Under the pieces are notes generated by a model that was not told the DNA's origin, ran no database searches, and was given only the letters and a program-made list of their open reading frames with translations. From positions 1-36,403 of the forward strand of contig DASTPP010000417.1 in the NCBI GenBank assembly GCA_035762175.1: DNA of 36,403 nucleotides, in the 5' to 3' direction. Every line of letters starts with the position of its first letter. Position 1 is the stretch's first letter. The stretch is from DASTPP01 sp035762175. Lineage in GTDB: Bacteria > Myxococcota_A > Polyangia > Polyangiales > Polyangiaceae. The translations under genes were made by a program, and so were the position numbers. Positions 6,795 to 16,322 of the stretch are shown here, one piece after another.

Positions 6795-9700
6795 TTGGCC
6801 GAGCACAGCCTTTCTACCAAGTTCGACGCCCAAGCCCGCAGCTTTCCCGACCGCAAGGTCGCCGTCTTCGGGGGCGAGTCGCTGACGTACGGCGAGCTCA
6901 AGCGGCAATCGGACGCCGTGGCGCGGGCGCTGCGCGCGGGCGGCGTCCGGCCCGGCGACCGCGTCGCGGTCGCGCTGTTCCGCTCGCTGCGGCTGCTGCC
7001 CGGGCTGTTGGGCGTGCTCAAGGCGGGCGCGGTCTGCGTCCCCGTCGACCCCGACGACCCGGCCGAGCGCAGCGCGACCATCCTCGATCACGCCGAGGCG
7101 TCGCTCGTGCTCACCGAGCGCGAGTTGCGGGGCCGCTTCGCGCGCTCGCCCCGGCCGGTCGGCCTCATCGAAGAGCTGCTCGAGGGCGACGGGCTGGGCG
7201 GCGAGCCCGAGCCCGGCCTCGCGACGCCGGACGGCCTCGCGTTCCTGTTCTACACCTCGGGCTCGACCGGGGTGCCCAAGGGCGTGATGCTCTCGCACCG
7301 CGCGCTCGCCGCCGGCCAGAGCTGGCTCACCGAGACCTTCCCGCTCGGGCCGGGCGACGCGCAGCTCTTGCGCACGACGATCAGCATCACGAACCTCATT
7401 CGCGAGGTGTTCTGGCCGATCTTTTCGGGCGGCACCATCGTCATCGTGCCGCCCGGCCGGCACAAAGACGCCGACGCGATGCTCGCGCTGATGGCCGAGC
7501 ATCAGGTGCGCACCATCATGGTCGTGCCGGCGCTGCTCTCGACGATGTGCGACCTGCCCGCGTTCGCCGCCTGCCGGGGCCTGAAGTACGTTTTTTGTAG
7601 CAGCGACGTCATGCCCGCGGCGGTCGCGCGCAAGTACTTCGCGACCGGCGCGCCCGGCCGCCTCTTCAACGTCTACGGCCTGACCGAGGCGCTCTACTGC
7701 ACCTACCACGCGGTCTCGCCCGACGACGAGCTCGACGGGTTCGTGCCGGTCGGCCGCGCGGCCGAGCTGACGCCCGAGGTGCTCGACGCCCGGCTGCAGC
7801 CCGTCGGGCCGGGCGAGGTCGGCGAGCTGTTCATCGGGGGCGTCGGCATGGCCGAGGGCTACTACCAGCGGCCCGACCTGACGGCCGAGCGGTTCGTGAT
7901 GACGCCGCGCGGGCGGCGCTTCCGGACGGGCGACCTCGCGCGCCTCGGCCCGCACGGCCTCGAGCTGCTGGGCCGCACCGACGACCAGGTCAAGATCGCG
8001 GGCTACCGCGTCGAGCTCGGCGAGCTCGAGGCGCACCTCGACCGCTGCCCGGGCGTGCGCAAGGCGGTGGCGGTCGGGCGGGTCGACGTGCACGGGCACA
8101 AGCGCCTGGTGGCGTACCTGACGAGCGACGAGCCGGCGTCGCTGCGGGCCGAGGCGATCCGCGCGCACCTTTCGGGCAAGCTGCCCGAGTACATGATCCC
8201 GGGCGCGTTCGCGGTCGTCGACGCCATCCCCCTCACGCACAACGGCAAGGTCGACCGGTCCGCGCTCGAGAAGTCGCGCGGCCGCGTGCTCGAGCTGGCC
8301 GAAGAGTACGTGCCGCCGCGCGACCCGACCGAGGCGTTCTTCTGCGCGCTGTGGGCCGAGGCGCTCGGGCGCGAGCGGGTCGGCGTCCACGACAACTTCT
8401 TCACGCTGGGGGGCGACTCGATCCTCGGGCTGCTCGTGGCGACCAAGGCGTACCGCGAGGGGTACAAGCTCGCCTCGACCCAGGTCTTCTCGACGCCGAC
8501 GGTGGCCGAGCTGGCCGCGTTCGTCGGGGCCGCCCCGGGCGTGCGGCTCGCCGGCGGCGAGCGGGCGGCGGAGGTGGTCGTGCGCGACGCGGCGGGGTTC
8601 CGGCCCGAGGCCTTCGCGGCGTTCGGCTGGGGCCCCGACGACGTCGCGCGGGCGGCCGAGGCGGTGGCGCGGCGGCCCGGGGGCGAGGCGGTCGTCGACT
8701 TCTACCCGCTGACCGAGCTGCAGAAGGGCATGTGGTTTCACTCGCTGCTCGACCCCGCGTCGGGGGTCTACTTCGAGCAGTTCGTCTACGACATCGACGG
8801 GCCCGTCGACCTGCCGACCTACCGGCGCGCCTGGCAACAGGTCGTCGACCGGCACGACATCTTGCGCTGCTCGCTGCACCACGACGCGCAGCTCGGCCCG
8901 ATTCAGGTCGTGCACGCGGCGGCCGAGCCCGAGTGGGCGGAGCATGACGCGTCGGCGAGCGGCGCGTCGTTCGACGCCGAGTTCGAGCGCTTTCTCGCCG
9001 CCGACCGGGCGCGCGGCTTCCGCTACGACGAGGCGCCGCTCTTGCGGCTGACGTTCTTCGCGCGGGCGCCGGGCCGTTACAAGATGGTGGTCAGCTACCA
9101 CCACCTGATTCTCGACGCCTGGTCGCTCTTCGTCATGTTGAACGACTCGCTGCGCCTCTACTACGCGCTCGTGCGCGGCGAGCCCGCCCGGCTGTCGCCC
9201 GCCCGCTCCTTCCGCCACTACGTCGCCTCGATGTGCGCCGAAGACACGAACGCCTCGCGCGCCTACTGGCGCGCGCAGCTCGCCGGCTTCGACCGGCCGA
9301 CCAAGGTCGGCCGCGCCGAGAAGCTCGGGCTGTCGGCCAGCGAGCTCGAGAAGCACCTCGAGGCGCGCCTCGACCTGACCGAGGCCGAGACGCGGACGTT
9401 GCTCGAGTTCGGCCGCAAGAACCAGCTCACGCTCAACACGCTCGTGCAGGGCGGCTGGGCGCTGCTGCTGAGCAAGTACAGCCGCGGCGAAGACGTCTGC
9501 TTCGGCATCACCATCACGCACCGGCCGGTCGAGCTCGAGGGCGTCGAGAACATGGTGGGCATCTTCATCAACTCGCTGCCGATGCGGGTGCGGGTCGAGC
9601 CGGGCGCCGACGTGGTCGCGTGGCTGCACGCCGTGCAGCGCGAGCAGGTCGCCGCGCGGGCGCACGACTACTTCCCCCTGCCGCTCGTGCAGCGCGACGC

Positions 9701-10343
9701 GCCGGTGCCGGGCGACGAGCCGCTCTTCGAGACGCTGCTCATCTTCGAGAACTTCCCGCGCGGGGTCGACTGGCAGAAGGGCAACGACGTGCAGGTGCGG
9801 CAGCGGCGCTACGTCGGCTGGACGAACTACCCCTTCGCCATCGAGGCGATGCCCGAGGAGCACCTGTTCTTCCAGGTCAAGTACGACGAGGCCTTCTTCG
9901 CGACCGAGGACGTCGACCGCATCTTGCGCGACTACCGGGCCGTGCTGCTCGCGATGGCCGCCGACGAGGCGCGCACGGTCGGCGCGGCGCGCGACGCCGC
10001 GGGCGACCGGCCCGGGGGCGTGGCGCGCGCGGCCCCCTCGGCCGCGAGGCCCCGGGGCACCCTGCAGCTGCCCGAGCGGAGCACCCCGCCGCGCACCGAC
10101 GAAGAGCGCGAGCTCGCCGCGATCTGGGCGCGCGTGCTCCGGCTCGACGAGCCCGACGTCAACACGCCGTTCTTGAAGGCGGGCGGCGACTCGCTCAAGG
10201 GCATGCAGGTGCTGGCGCTGGCCCGGCAGGCGGGCTACGAACTCGAGCTGCGCGAGCTGTTCACCGAGGCCGCCACGATCGCGACGCTGGCCGCGCGCGC
10301 CGCCGCCGCGGGCGGGCCGTCGGGCGCGGGCGCGCGCGAGTAA
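6795..10343 (+). CDS. NRPS A-PCP-C-PCP
   Basis: 1182 residues. The frame is open far upstream but overlaps the previous gene. The TTG at 6795 is chosen because it lies at the A-domain edge, after a GAGA element. The adenylation domain (about 1-480) has A3 FYTSGSTGVPKG at about 151, A5 VYGLTEA, A7 TGDL, A8 and A10 NGKVDRS. The usual Asp235 position reads Thr (ITNLIREVFW where most have FDASVWE), so the substrate may not be an ordinary alpha-amino acid. PCP1 carries Ser542 (GGDSI). The C domain (about 636-1060) has HHLILDA at 769-775, with Ala for the final Gly. PCP2 has Ser1133 (GGDSL) and no A domain of its own, so it needs loading in trans. The next gene starts 10 bp on. Confidence 0.88.
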   Translation: MAEHSLSTKFDAQARSFPDRKVAVFGGESLTYGELKRQSDAVARALRAGGVRPGDRVAVALFRSLRLLPGLLGVLKAGAVCVPVDPDDPAERSATILDHAEASLVLTERELRGRFARSPRPVGLIEELLEGDGLGGEPEPGLATPDGLAFLFYTSGSTGVPKGVMLSHRALAAGQSWLTETFPLGPGDAQLLRTTISITNLIREVFWPIFSGGTIVIVPPGRHKDADAMLALMAEHQVRTIMVVPALLSTMCDLPAFAACRGLKYVFCSSDVMPAAVARKYFATGAPGRLFNVYGLTEALYCTYHAVSPDDELDGFVPVGRAAELTPEVLDARLQPVGPGEVGELFIGGVGMAEGYYQRPDLTAERFVMTPRGRRFRTGDLARLGPHGLELLGRTDDQVKIAGYRVELGELEAHLDRCPGVRKAVAVGRVDVHGHKRLVAYLTSDEPASLRAEAIRAHLSGKLPEYMIPGAFAVVDAIPLTHNGKVDRSALEKSRGRVLELAEEYVPPRDPTEAFFCALWAEALGRERVGVHDNFFTLGGDSILGLLVATKAYREGYKLASTQVFSTPTVAELAAFVGAAPGVRLAGGERAAEVVVRDAAGFRPEAFAAFGWGPDDVARAAEAVARRPGGEAVVDFYPLTELQKGMWFHSLLDPASGVYFEQFVYDIDGPVDLPTYRRAWQQVVDRHDILRCSLHHDAQLGPIQVVHAAAEPEWAEHDASASGASFDAEFERFLAADRARGFRYDEAPLLRLTFFARAPGRYKMVVSYHHLILDAWSLFVMLNDSLRLYYALVRGEPARLSPARSFRHYVASMCAEDTNASRAYWRAQLAGFDRPTKVGRAEKLGLSASELEKHLEARLDLTEAETRTLLEFGRKNQLTLNTLVQGGWALLLSKYSRGEDVCFGITITHRPVELEGVENMVGIFINSLPMRVRVEPGADVVAWLHAVQREQVAARAHDYFPLPLVQRDAPVPGDEPLFETLLIFENFPRGVDWQKGNDVQVRQRRYVGWTNYPFAIEAMPEEHLFFQVKYDEAFFATEDVDRILRDYRAVLLAMAADEARTVGAARDAAGDRPGGVARAAPSAARPRGTLQLPERSTPPRTDEERELAAIWARVLRLDEPDVNTPFLKAGGDSLKGMQVLALARQAGYELELRELFTEAATIATLAARAAAAGGPSGAGARE

Positions 10344-10353
10344 GGGCCCGGCG

Positions 10354-13300
10354 ATGACGGCGCCTGACCGAGACCCGGGCCCGCCGCCCGAAGGCGGCGC
10401 GCGCGAGGGCGACGCGCTCCGCCTGCTCGATCGGCTCGCGGCCGAAGGGTGCCGCGTCGACCTGCGGCGCGGCGAGGTCGTGCTACGCCCGTGGCCGGCG
10501 CGGCCCCTGCCCGACGGGCTGCGGGCCGAGGCGAGCGCGCTCGAGGGCGCCTTGCGCGCCGCGCTCGAGCGCGACCGCGGCCTCGCCGGGCCCCGCGTCG
10601 AGCCGTCGGCGGCGCCGGCGGGGGCGGCGTTCCCGCTGACCGATTTGCAGCGCGCTTACTACGTCGGCGAGGCCTACTTCGACGCGCTCAGGACGCCGGC
10701 GTACGTGGCGACCGGCTACCGCGTGGCCGCCGGGCGCGAGGCGGGGCTGCGCGGGGCGCTGCTCCGGGTCATGGCGCGCCACCCCATGCTGCGCGCCCGG
10801 GCCGTCGACCTCGAGCGCCAAGAGATCGCGCCCCCCGACGACGCGTGGGATCTCACCTACGTCGACGCGGCGGGCGCGGGCCCCGACGGGCTCGAGGCGG
10901 CCTTCCGGCGCGAGGCCGAGGCCGTCGGCGAGCGCCTGCCGCCGCTCGAGCGCGGCCCGCAGCTCGCCGCCGTCTTGGTGCGGGGCGAGCGCGAATGCCG
11001 CCTGGTGCTGGCCGTGCGGCTCTTCGTGCTCGACGCCCTGTCGATCAGCCTCGTCTACCGCGAGCTCGAGCGCCAGCTCGGCGCGGCGGCGCCGACGCAC
11101 GGCGAGGCGCGGCTCGGCTTCGCCGACTTCGCGCGGGCGCTGGCGCGCTACCGCGACACCCAGGGCTACCGCAACTCGATCGCCTACTGGACGCGGCGGC
11201 TCGACGAGCTGCCGGCCGGCCCCGAGCTGCCCGCCGGGCGCGGCGGGGCGGGGGCGGCGGGGCGCGCGCGGTTCGCGCGGCGCAGGTTCCGGCTCGGGCG
11301 CGACCAGTGGCAGCGGCTGCAGGCCCGCGCGCGCGCCGCCGGGCTCACGCCGAACGCCGTGCTCTGCACGTGCTACGCCGACGCGCTGCGCAAGTGGTCG
11401 TCGCGCAAGGCCTTCTGCCTGACGGTGCTCGCGTCGCTGCGGGCGTCGAGCGAGGCGGCGGACGAGCTCGCGTCGGTCGTCGGCAACTTCGGCACCACCG
11501 GCCTGGTCGCGTTCGACGGCGCCCCGGGCCCGTTCGTCGAGCGCGCGCGGCGGGCGCAAGACCAGATGCTGGCGGGGCTCGAGCACGGGCACGTCTCGGC
11601 GATCGAAGTGCTGCGGCTGCAGCGGCGCGCGGGCCGGGCGGCGGGCGACAACGTGCCGTTCGTGTTCGCCTCCGGCCTCGGGGCCGGCGACGGCGGGCCC
11701 CACTACGCGCGGGTCGGCGGCTGGCAGCTCGCCTTCCAAGCGATGCGTACGCCCCAGGTCTTGATCGACCACCAGGTCTTCGAAGAAGACGGCGAGCTCT
11801 TCTGCAACTTCGACTACGTGCCCGACGCGTTCCCCGAGGGGCTCGTCGACGAGCTCGTCGCGTACCACGAGGGGGCGCTCGGCGCGCTCGCCGACGACGA
11901 GGCGGCGTGGTCTCGGCCGGCGCCGCCGCCGCTGCCCGCCGAGCTCTTGGCCGGCCGCCGCGCCGCCAACCGCACCGAGCGCCCCCTGGCGCCGAGCGGG
12001 CTCGACCGGGCGCTGCGGCGCGCCTTTCGCGAGCGCCCCGACGCGGTCGCGATCGCGGCCGAGGGCGAGTCGCTCACGTACGGCGAGGCGCGCGCCCGCG
12101 TCGCCGCCCTGGCCGCGCGGCTGCGCGCGCAGGGCGTCGGCCCCGGCGACGTGGTCGGGGTGCTCGCCCGCAAGGGCGCCGCGGCCTACCTGGCGGCGGT
12201 GGCCGTGGTCTGGCTGGGGGCGGCGTACCTGCCCTTGAACGAGGCCTGGCCGGCGGCGCGCATCGCCGGGTTCGTCGAGCACTGCGGCGCGCGCGTCGTG
12301 GTCGCCGACGGCCCGGGGCGGCGGCGGCTCGAGGGGGCGCTCGCGGCGGCGATCGAGCCGGCGCCCGAGGGCGCCGCCGAGGCCGAGGGCCTCGACCTCG
12401 ACGCCCTGCCCGAGAACGAGCCGGGGCGACTCGCCTACGTCATCTTCACGTCGGGCTCGACCGGCGTGCCCAAGGCGACCGCGATCGCCCATGGCGCCGC
12501 CTGGAACACCGTCGCCGACGTGCTCGAGCGCTTCGGCGTCGACGAGCGCGACCGGGTGCTGGCGATCTCCGAGTTGAGCTTCGACCTGTCGGTCTTCGAC
12601 CTGTTCGGCACCCTCGGCGCGGGCGCGACGCTGGTCGTGCCCGCGCCGAGCGACGCGCCCGCGCCCGAGCGCTGGGCCGAGTGCGTGCGCGCGCACCGGG
12701 TGACCGTCTGGAACTCCGTACCCGCGCTGCTCGAGCTCGTGCTCGACGCGCTGGGCCCGCGCGCGGCCGAGGCGCTCGCCTCGCTGCGGCTCGTGCTGTT
12801 GAGCGGCGACTGGGTGCCCGTCGGCCTGCCGGCGCGGCTGCGCGAGGCGGCGCCGGGCGCGCGCGTGGTGGCGCTCGGCGGGGCGACCGAGGCGTCGATC
12901 TGGTCGAACTACCACGAGGTGACCGAGGTGCCGGCGTGGTGGGAGAGCATTCCGTACGGGCGGCCCCTGGCCAACCAGCGCTTTCACGCCCTCGACGAGG
13001 CCTTCGAGCCCGTGCCCAACTGGGTGCCCGGCGAGCTCTACATCGCCGGCGACGGCCTCGCCCTGGGCTACTACCGGCAGCCGGAGCTCACCGCCCGCGC
13101 CTTCTTCACCCCGCCGACGCTCGGCGAGCCGGTTTACCGCACGGGCGACTACGGCCGCTACTGGCCCGACGGTACGCTCGAGTTTCTCGGGCGGCGCGAC
13201 GCGCAGGTCAAGGTGCGCGGCTACCGCCTCGACCTGCGCGAGATCGAGCAATGCCTCTGCGAGCTGCCCGGCGTGCGGGCGGCGGTCTGCCTCGCCCACG

Positions 13301-14553
13301 GCGAGGGCGCGCGCCGCGCGCTCGTCGCGTTCTTCGTGCCGCGCGAGGGCGAGGCGCGGCCGCCCGACGCGCGCGCGCTGGCCGCGGCGGCGGCCGAGCG
13401 CCTGCCCCGCTACGCCGTGCCCGACCGCTTCGTGGCCGTCAACGACGTGCCGCTGACGCCGAACGGCAAGCGCGACACGCGGGCGCTGCTCGCGCGGCTC
13501 GCGGCGGCGCCGCCGGGCGGCGAGGCGCTGTCGGCCGACGAGCGGCGGCTCGCGGCCCTGTGGGCCTCGGCATGCGGGGTCGAAGTCGCCTCGGGCGACG
13601 CCGACTTCTTCGCCGCCGGGGGCAACTCGATCTTGGCCGTCCGGCTGGTCGGGGCGATCAACCGGGCCTTCGGCCTCGCGCTCGCGCCCGCGTGGGCCTT
13701 CGAGCACCGCACGCTGCGCGAGCAGGCCGAGCTCGTGCGCGCCCCGGCCGAGCCGACGCCGGGCCGCGCGAGCCTCGTTGCGCTCCGCCGGGGCGGGCCG
13801 CGGCCGACGGTCGTCTTGGTGCACCCGGTGGGCGGCACGCTGTACGGCTACGACCACCTGGTCCGCGCGCTGCCCGCCGACTGGACCCTCTACGGCCTGC
13901 GGTGCCCGCCGGTGGCGGCGATCCCGCCGACGCTGGCGGGGCTCGCCGCGCGCTACGCCGACGAGCTGCGCGGGCTCGGGCGGCCCGTGCACCTGCTCGG
14001 CTGGTCGATGGGCGGCGTGCTGGGCCTCGAGATCGCGCGGCAGCTCGCGGCCGAGCCGTGCCGGCCGCGCTCGCTCACGCTCATCGACAGCTACGTCCGG
14101 ACGGCGGCCTCGCCCCGCCGCCTGTCGGCCGGCCAGGCCATGGCGGCCTTCGTGGGCGATTACCTCGCCGGGCAGGGCCGCCCGGCGTCGGCGCCGCCGC
14201 CCGACGAGGGCCAGGCCTTCGGCGCGTACGTCGAGGCGCTCAAGCGCTCGGGCCACCTGCCGGCCGACCTGCCGGGCGAAGAGTTCGCGCAGATCTTCGC
14301 GCAGTTCGAGCGCCTGTACGCGCTGTTGCTCGGCTACGACGTCGAAAAGGCCGCGCCCGAGCGCGCTCTCTTCGTCGCGGCCGCCCGGCGCGAGCCCGAC
14401 GCGGAGCGCGCGCTCGAGCCCGTCGAACGCGTGCTCGACGCCTCGGCCGCCGACCGGCTCGAGCTCGACTTCGACCACCACACCATCGTGCGCCCGGGCG
14501 CGCTCGCCGCGCTGGTGCCGAACATCGAGGCGCACGTGCGGCGCCACGACTGA
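10354..14553 (+). CDS. NRPS docking-(degenerate Cy)-A(Cys)-PCP-TE, terminal module
   Basis: 1399 residues, start ATG after an AAGGG site. Residues 20-75 match a TubC-type N-terminal docking domain. Residues 93-540 are a heterocyclization-type domain: FPLTDLQRAYYVG, PQVLIDHQVFEEDG and FVFASGLG. Its D-x4-D-x2-S motif reads R222-x4-D227-x2-S230, so the first Asp is gone. The A domain (A3 near 695) gives pocket residues D-L-F-N-L-S-L-I-W. These equal the cysteine code DLYNLSLIW with Phe for Tyr, so Cys is the predicted substrate. The PCP has Ser1092 (GGNSI). The C-terminal thioesterase has Ser1218 in GWSMGG and a late His in DFDHHT, so it releases the product by hydrolysis or cyclization. Thiazoline formation is doubtful because of the altered motif. 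Confidence 0.9.
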   Translation: MTAPDRDPGPPPEGGAREGDALRLLDRLAAEGCRVDLRRGEVVLRPWPARPLPDGLRAEASALEGALRAALERDRGLAGPRVEPSAAPAGAAFPLTDLQRAYYVGEAYFDALRTPAYVATGYRVAAGREAGLRGALLRVMARHPMLRARAVDLERQEIAPPDDAWDLTYVDAAGAGPDGLEAAFRREAEAVGERLPPLERGPQLAAVLVRGERECRLVLAVRLFVLDALSISLVYRELERQLGAAAPTHGEARLGFADFARALARYRDTQGYRNSIAYWTRRLDELPAGPELPAGRGGAGAAGRARFARRRFRLGRDQWQRLQARARAAGLTPNAVLCTCYADALRKWSSRKAFCLTVLASLRASSEAADELASVVGNFGTTGLVAFDGAPGPFVERARRAQDQMLAGLEHGHVSAIEVLRLQRRAGRAAGDNVPFVFASGLGAGDGGPHYARVGGWQLAFQAMRTPQVLIDHQVFEEDGELFCNFDYVPDAFPEGLVDELVAYHEGALGALADDEAAWSRPAPPPLPAELLAGRRAANRTERPLAPSGLDRALRRAFRERPDAVAIAAEGESLTYGEARARVAALAARLRAQGVGPGDVVGVLARKGAAAYLAAVAVVWLGAAYLPLNEAWPAARIAGFVEHCGARVVVADGPGRRRLEGALAAAIEPAPEGAAEAEGLDLDALPENEPGRLAYVIFTSGSTGVPKATAIAHGAAWNTVADVLERFGVDERDRVLAISELSFDLSVFDLFGTLGAGATLVVPAPSDAPAPERWAECVRAHRVTVWNSVPALLELVLDALGPRAAEALASLRLVLLSGDWVPVGLPARLREAAPGARVVALGGATEASIWSNYHEVTEVPAWWESIPYGRPLANQRFHALDEAFEPVPNWVPGELYIAGDGLALGYYRQPELTARAFFTPPTLGEPVYRTGDYGRYWPDGTLEFLGRRDAQVKVRGYRLDLREIEQCLCELPGVRAAVCLAHGEGARRALVAFFVPREGEARPPDARALAAAAAERLPRYAVPDRFVAVNDVPLTPNGKRDTRALLARLAAAPPGGEALSADERRLAALWASACGVEVASGDADFFAAGGNSILAVRLVGAINRAFGLALAPAWAFEHRTLREQAELVRAPAEPTPGRASLVALRRGGPRPTVVLVHPVGGTLYGYDHLVRALPADWTLYGLRCPPVAAIPPTLAGLAARYADELRGLGRPVHLLGWSMGGVLGLEIARQLAAEPCRPRSLTLIDSYVRTAASPRRLSAGQAMAAFVGDYLAGQGRPASAPPPDEGQAFGAYVEALKRSGHLPADLPGEEFAQIFAQFERLYALLLGYDVEKAAPERALFVAAARREPDAERALEPVERVLDASAADRLELDFDHHTIVRPGALAALVPNIEAHVRRHD

Positions 14554-14661
14554 CCCGCCGGCCGAGGCCGCGGGCCCCGCCCCCTCTTTCCGCTCGGCGC
14601 GCCGAGCCCCTCGCCGCCGGCCGCGCCGGCCCCCCGACGAAACCGCCCCGCGACAGACCCC

Positions 14662-14931
14662 ATGCAAGACGAAACGTTGTGGCAGATCGCGAGCATCGTG
14701 CAGCAAACGGCCGGGGGGGGCGACCTCGCGTCACTCGACCGGTCGACCGTGCTCGAAGACATCGGCATCAACTCGATGAAGCGCATTCGAATCATCGGGC
14801 AGATCGAAAAGACGTTCGGCATCGAGTTCGACGCCGACGAGCTCGTCGGCGGCCGGCTCGACACGCTCGGCGGCCTGTGCGACTGCGTCGCGGACAAGGT
14901 CGCGCCGCGCGGCGCGGGGGGCGGGGTATGA
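14662..14931 (+). CDS. Stand-alone acyl/peptidyl carrier protein
   Basis: 89 residues. It contains one carrier-protein fold with the phosphopantetheine site at Ser38 in EDIGINSMK, followed by the typical helix GQIEKTFGIEFDADEL. Free carrier proteins of this kind hold an activated building block while tailoring enzymes act on it. In this operon the free adenylation enzyme at 18207 is the natural partner for loading, and the N-hydroxylase gene overlaps its end (ATGA at 14928-14931). It may carry the hydrazine-derived unit, or a precursor. That is inference from order only. It lies 108 bp after the TE-containing synthetase. Confidence 0.8.
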   Translation: MQDETLWQIASIVQQTAGGGDLASLDRSTVLEDIGINSMKRIRIIGQIEKTFGIEFDADELVGGRLDTLGGLCDCVADKVAPRGAGGGV

Positions 14932-16322
14932 AGAACGGCAAGAACGGCACGAACGGTATGAACGGCAAGGGCGGCGCGAACGGGGCGGAGGCCGAGGCGT
15001 TCGACCTGGTGGGCGTCGGCTTCGGGCCGTCGAACTTGGCGATCGCGACGCTGCTGGCGTCGGAGTCGCCGGCGGCTTGGCGCGACAAGCGCGTCGTCTT
15101 CTTGGACCGCAAGCCGCGGTTCGGGTGGCACTCGAACATGCTGCTCGACGACACGCGGATGCAGATCTGCTTCTTGAAAGACCTCATCACGCTGAAGTCG
15201 CCGACGAGCCCCTACACCTTCGTCAATTTTCTGAAGGTGCACGGGCGACTCAACGACTTCCTTAACCTGCAGACGTTCTACCCGAGCCGGCACGAGTTCC
15301 ACCAGTACCTCGAGTGGGTGGCCGGCGAGCTCGGGCGCTTCGTGCGCTACGGGGCCGAGGTGGCCAGCGTGCGGCCGGCCGCCGGGCCCGGCGAGCGCGT
15401 CGAGGCGCTCGAGGTGCGCTACCGCGACCTCGGCTCGGGCGCCGAGCGCACGCTGCGGGCGCGCAACCTGGTCATCGCGCCGGGCGGGGCGCCGCGGCTG
15501 CCGCCCGGGGTGGAGACCGACGAGGTCGTCTTCCACAGCGCGCACTTTCTCGAGCGCATCGAGCGCTTCGCCGCGCGCGCCGAGCACCCGTACCGGTTCC
15601 TGGTGGTGGGCGCCGGGCAGAGCGCGGCCGAGATCTTCCGCCACCTGGCCCGGGCGTTCCCCCGGGCCGACGTGACGCAGGCCATCCGCCGGTTCGCGCT
15701 GGCGCAAGTCGACGGCAACCCGCTCGCCAACGCCATCTTCGACGAGGACATGGTCGAGTTCTTCTTCGGGCTGCCCGAGTCGCTGCGCGCGTCGTGCTTG
15801 CGCGAGCTGGCCGGCACGAACTACTCGGTGGTCGACGACGACCTCATCGCCGACATTTACCGGCTCCTTTACGACCAGAAGGTGGGCGGGGTCGACCGGT
15901 GCCGGATCCGGCGCTTCGTCGACTTCGAGCGGTGCCGCCGCGACGGCGACGGGGTGGTGGTCGAGCTGCGCGACCTGGCCGCGGGGCGCGTCGAGGCCGG
16001 CCGCTACGACGCGGTCGTGTTGGCGACCGGCTACCAGAGCGCCGCCGACGGCCTGCTCGCCGGGCTCGGGCCGCACCTGGCCCGGCGCGACGGCGGCGGG
16101 CCCGTCGTGCGGCGCGACTACTCGGTCGAGGCGGCGCGCCCGGCGCACTTCCGCCCGAAGATCTTCCTGCAAGGCGCCTCGACCGAGGCGACGCACGGCC
16201 TGACCAGCACGCTCATCTCGCTGTTGCCCATCCGGGCCGAAGAGATCCTCACGTCGGCGTTCGGCGCGCCGGCCCAACCCCTAGCACCAGAGGCCCCCCG
16301 TGATCGAAATCAAACGTCGTGA
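14928..16322 (+). CDS. L-lysine/L-ornithine N-monooxygenase family enzyme
   Basis: 464 residues, start ATG overlapping the carrier-protein stop. It is a flavin N-hydroxylase of the K_oxygenase family (as in siderophore SidA/IucD enzymes). The FAD site is GVGFGPSN (29-36), the NADPH site VVGAGQSAAEI (about 226-236), and the C-terminal VVLATGYQ motif is near 365. These enzymes hydroxylate the side-chain amine of Lys or Orn. No siderophore hydroxamate-acylation gene is present. Instead the next two genes are a cupin and a MetRS-like enzyme, which in known systems join the hydroxylamine to an amino acid to form an N-N bond. N6-hydroxylysine is therefore the expected product. The first 20 residues are an odd Asn/Gly/Lys-rich tail (repeated NG). 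It overlaps the cupin gene by 23 bp. Confidence 0.88.
   Translation: MKNGKNGTNGMNGKGGANGAEAEAFDLVGVGFGPSNLAIATLLASESPAAWRDKRVVFLDRKPRFGWHSNMLLDDTRMQICFLKDLITLKSPTSPYTFVNFLKVHGRLNDFLNLQTFYPSRHEFHQYLEWVAGELGRFVRYGAEVASVRPAAGPGERVEALEVRYRDLGSGAERTLRARNLVIAPGGAPRLPPGVETDEVVFHSAHFLERIERFAARAEHPYRFLVVGAGQSAAEIFRHLARAFPRADVTQAIRRFALAQVDGNPLANAIFDEDMVEFFFGLPESLRASCLRELAGTNYSVVDDDLIADIYRLLYDQKVGGVDRCRIRRFVDFERCRRDGDGVVVELRDLAAGRVEAGRYDAVVLATGYQSAADGLLAGLGPHLARRDGGGPVVRRDYSVEAARPAHFRPKIFLQGASTEATHGLTSTLISLLPIRAEEILTSAFGAPAQPLAPEAPRDRNQTS

Noticed and set aside
6759..9863. 1034-codon minus-strand open frame opposite the A-PCP-C-PCP synthetase
   Set aside because: Shadow frame with compositional bias only.
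10483..14706. 1407-codon minus-strand open frame opposite the Cys-activating synthetase
   Set aside because: Arg/Ala/Gly/Pro-rich shadow frame produced by GC-rich third positions. The plus strand carries clear C, A, PCP and TE motifs.
14928..16322. N-hydroxylase as part of a hydroxamate siderophore pathway
   Set aside because: No acyltransferase, formyltransferase, TonB receptor or siderophore transporter is present, and the following cupin and MetRS-like genes point to N-N bond formation.
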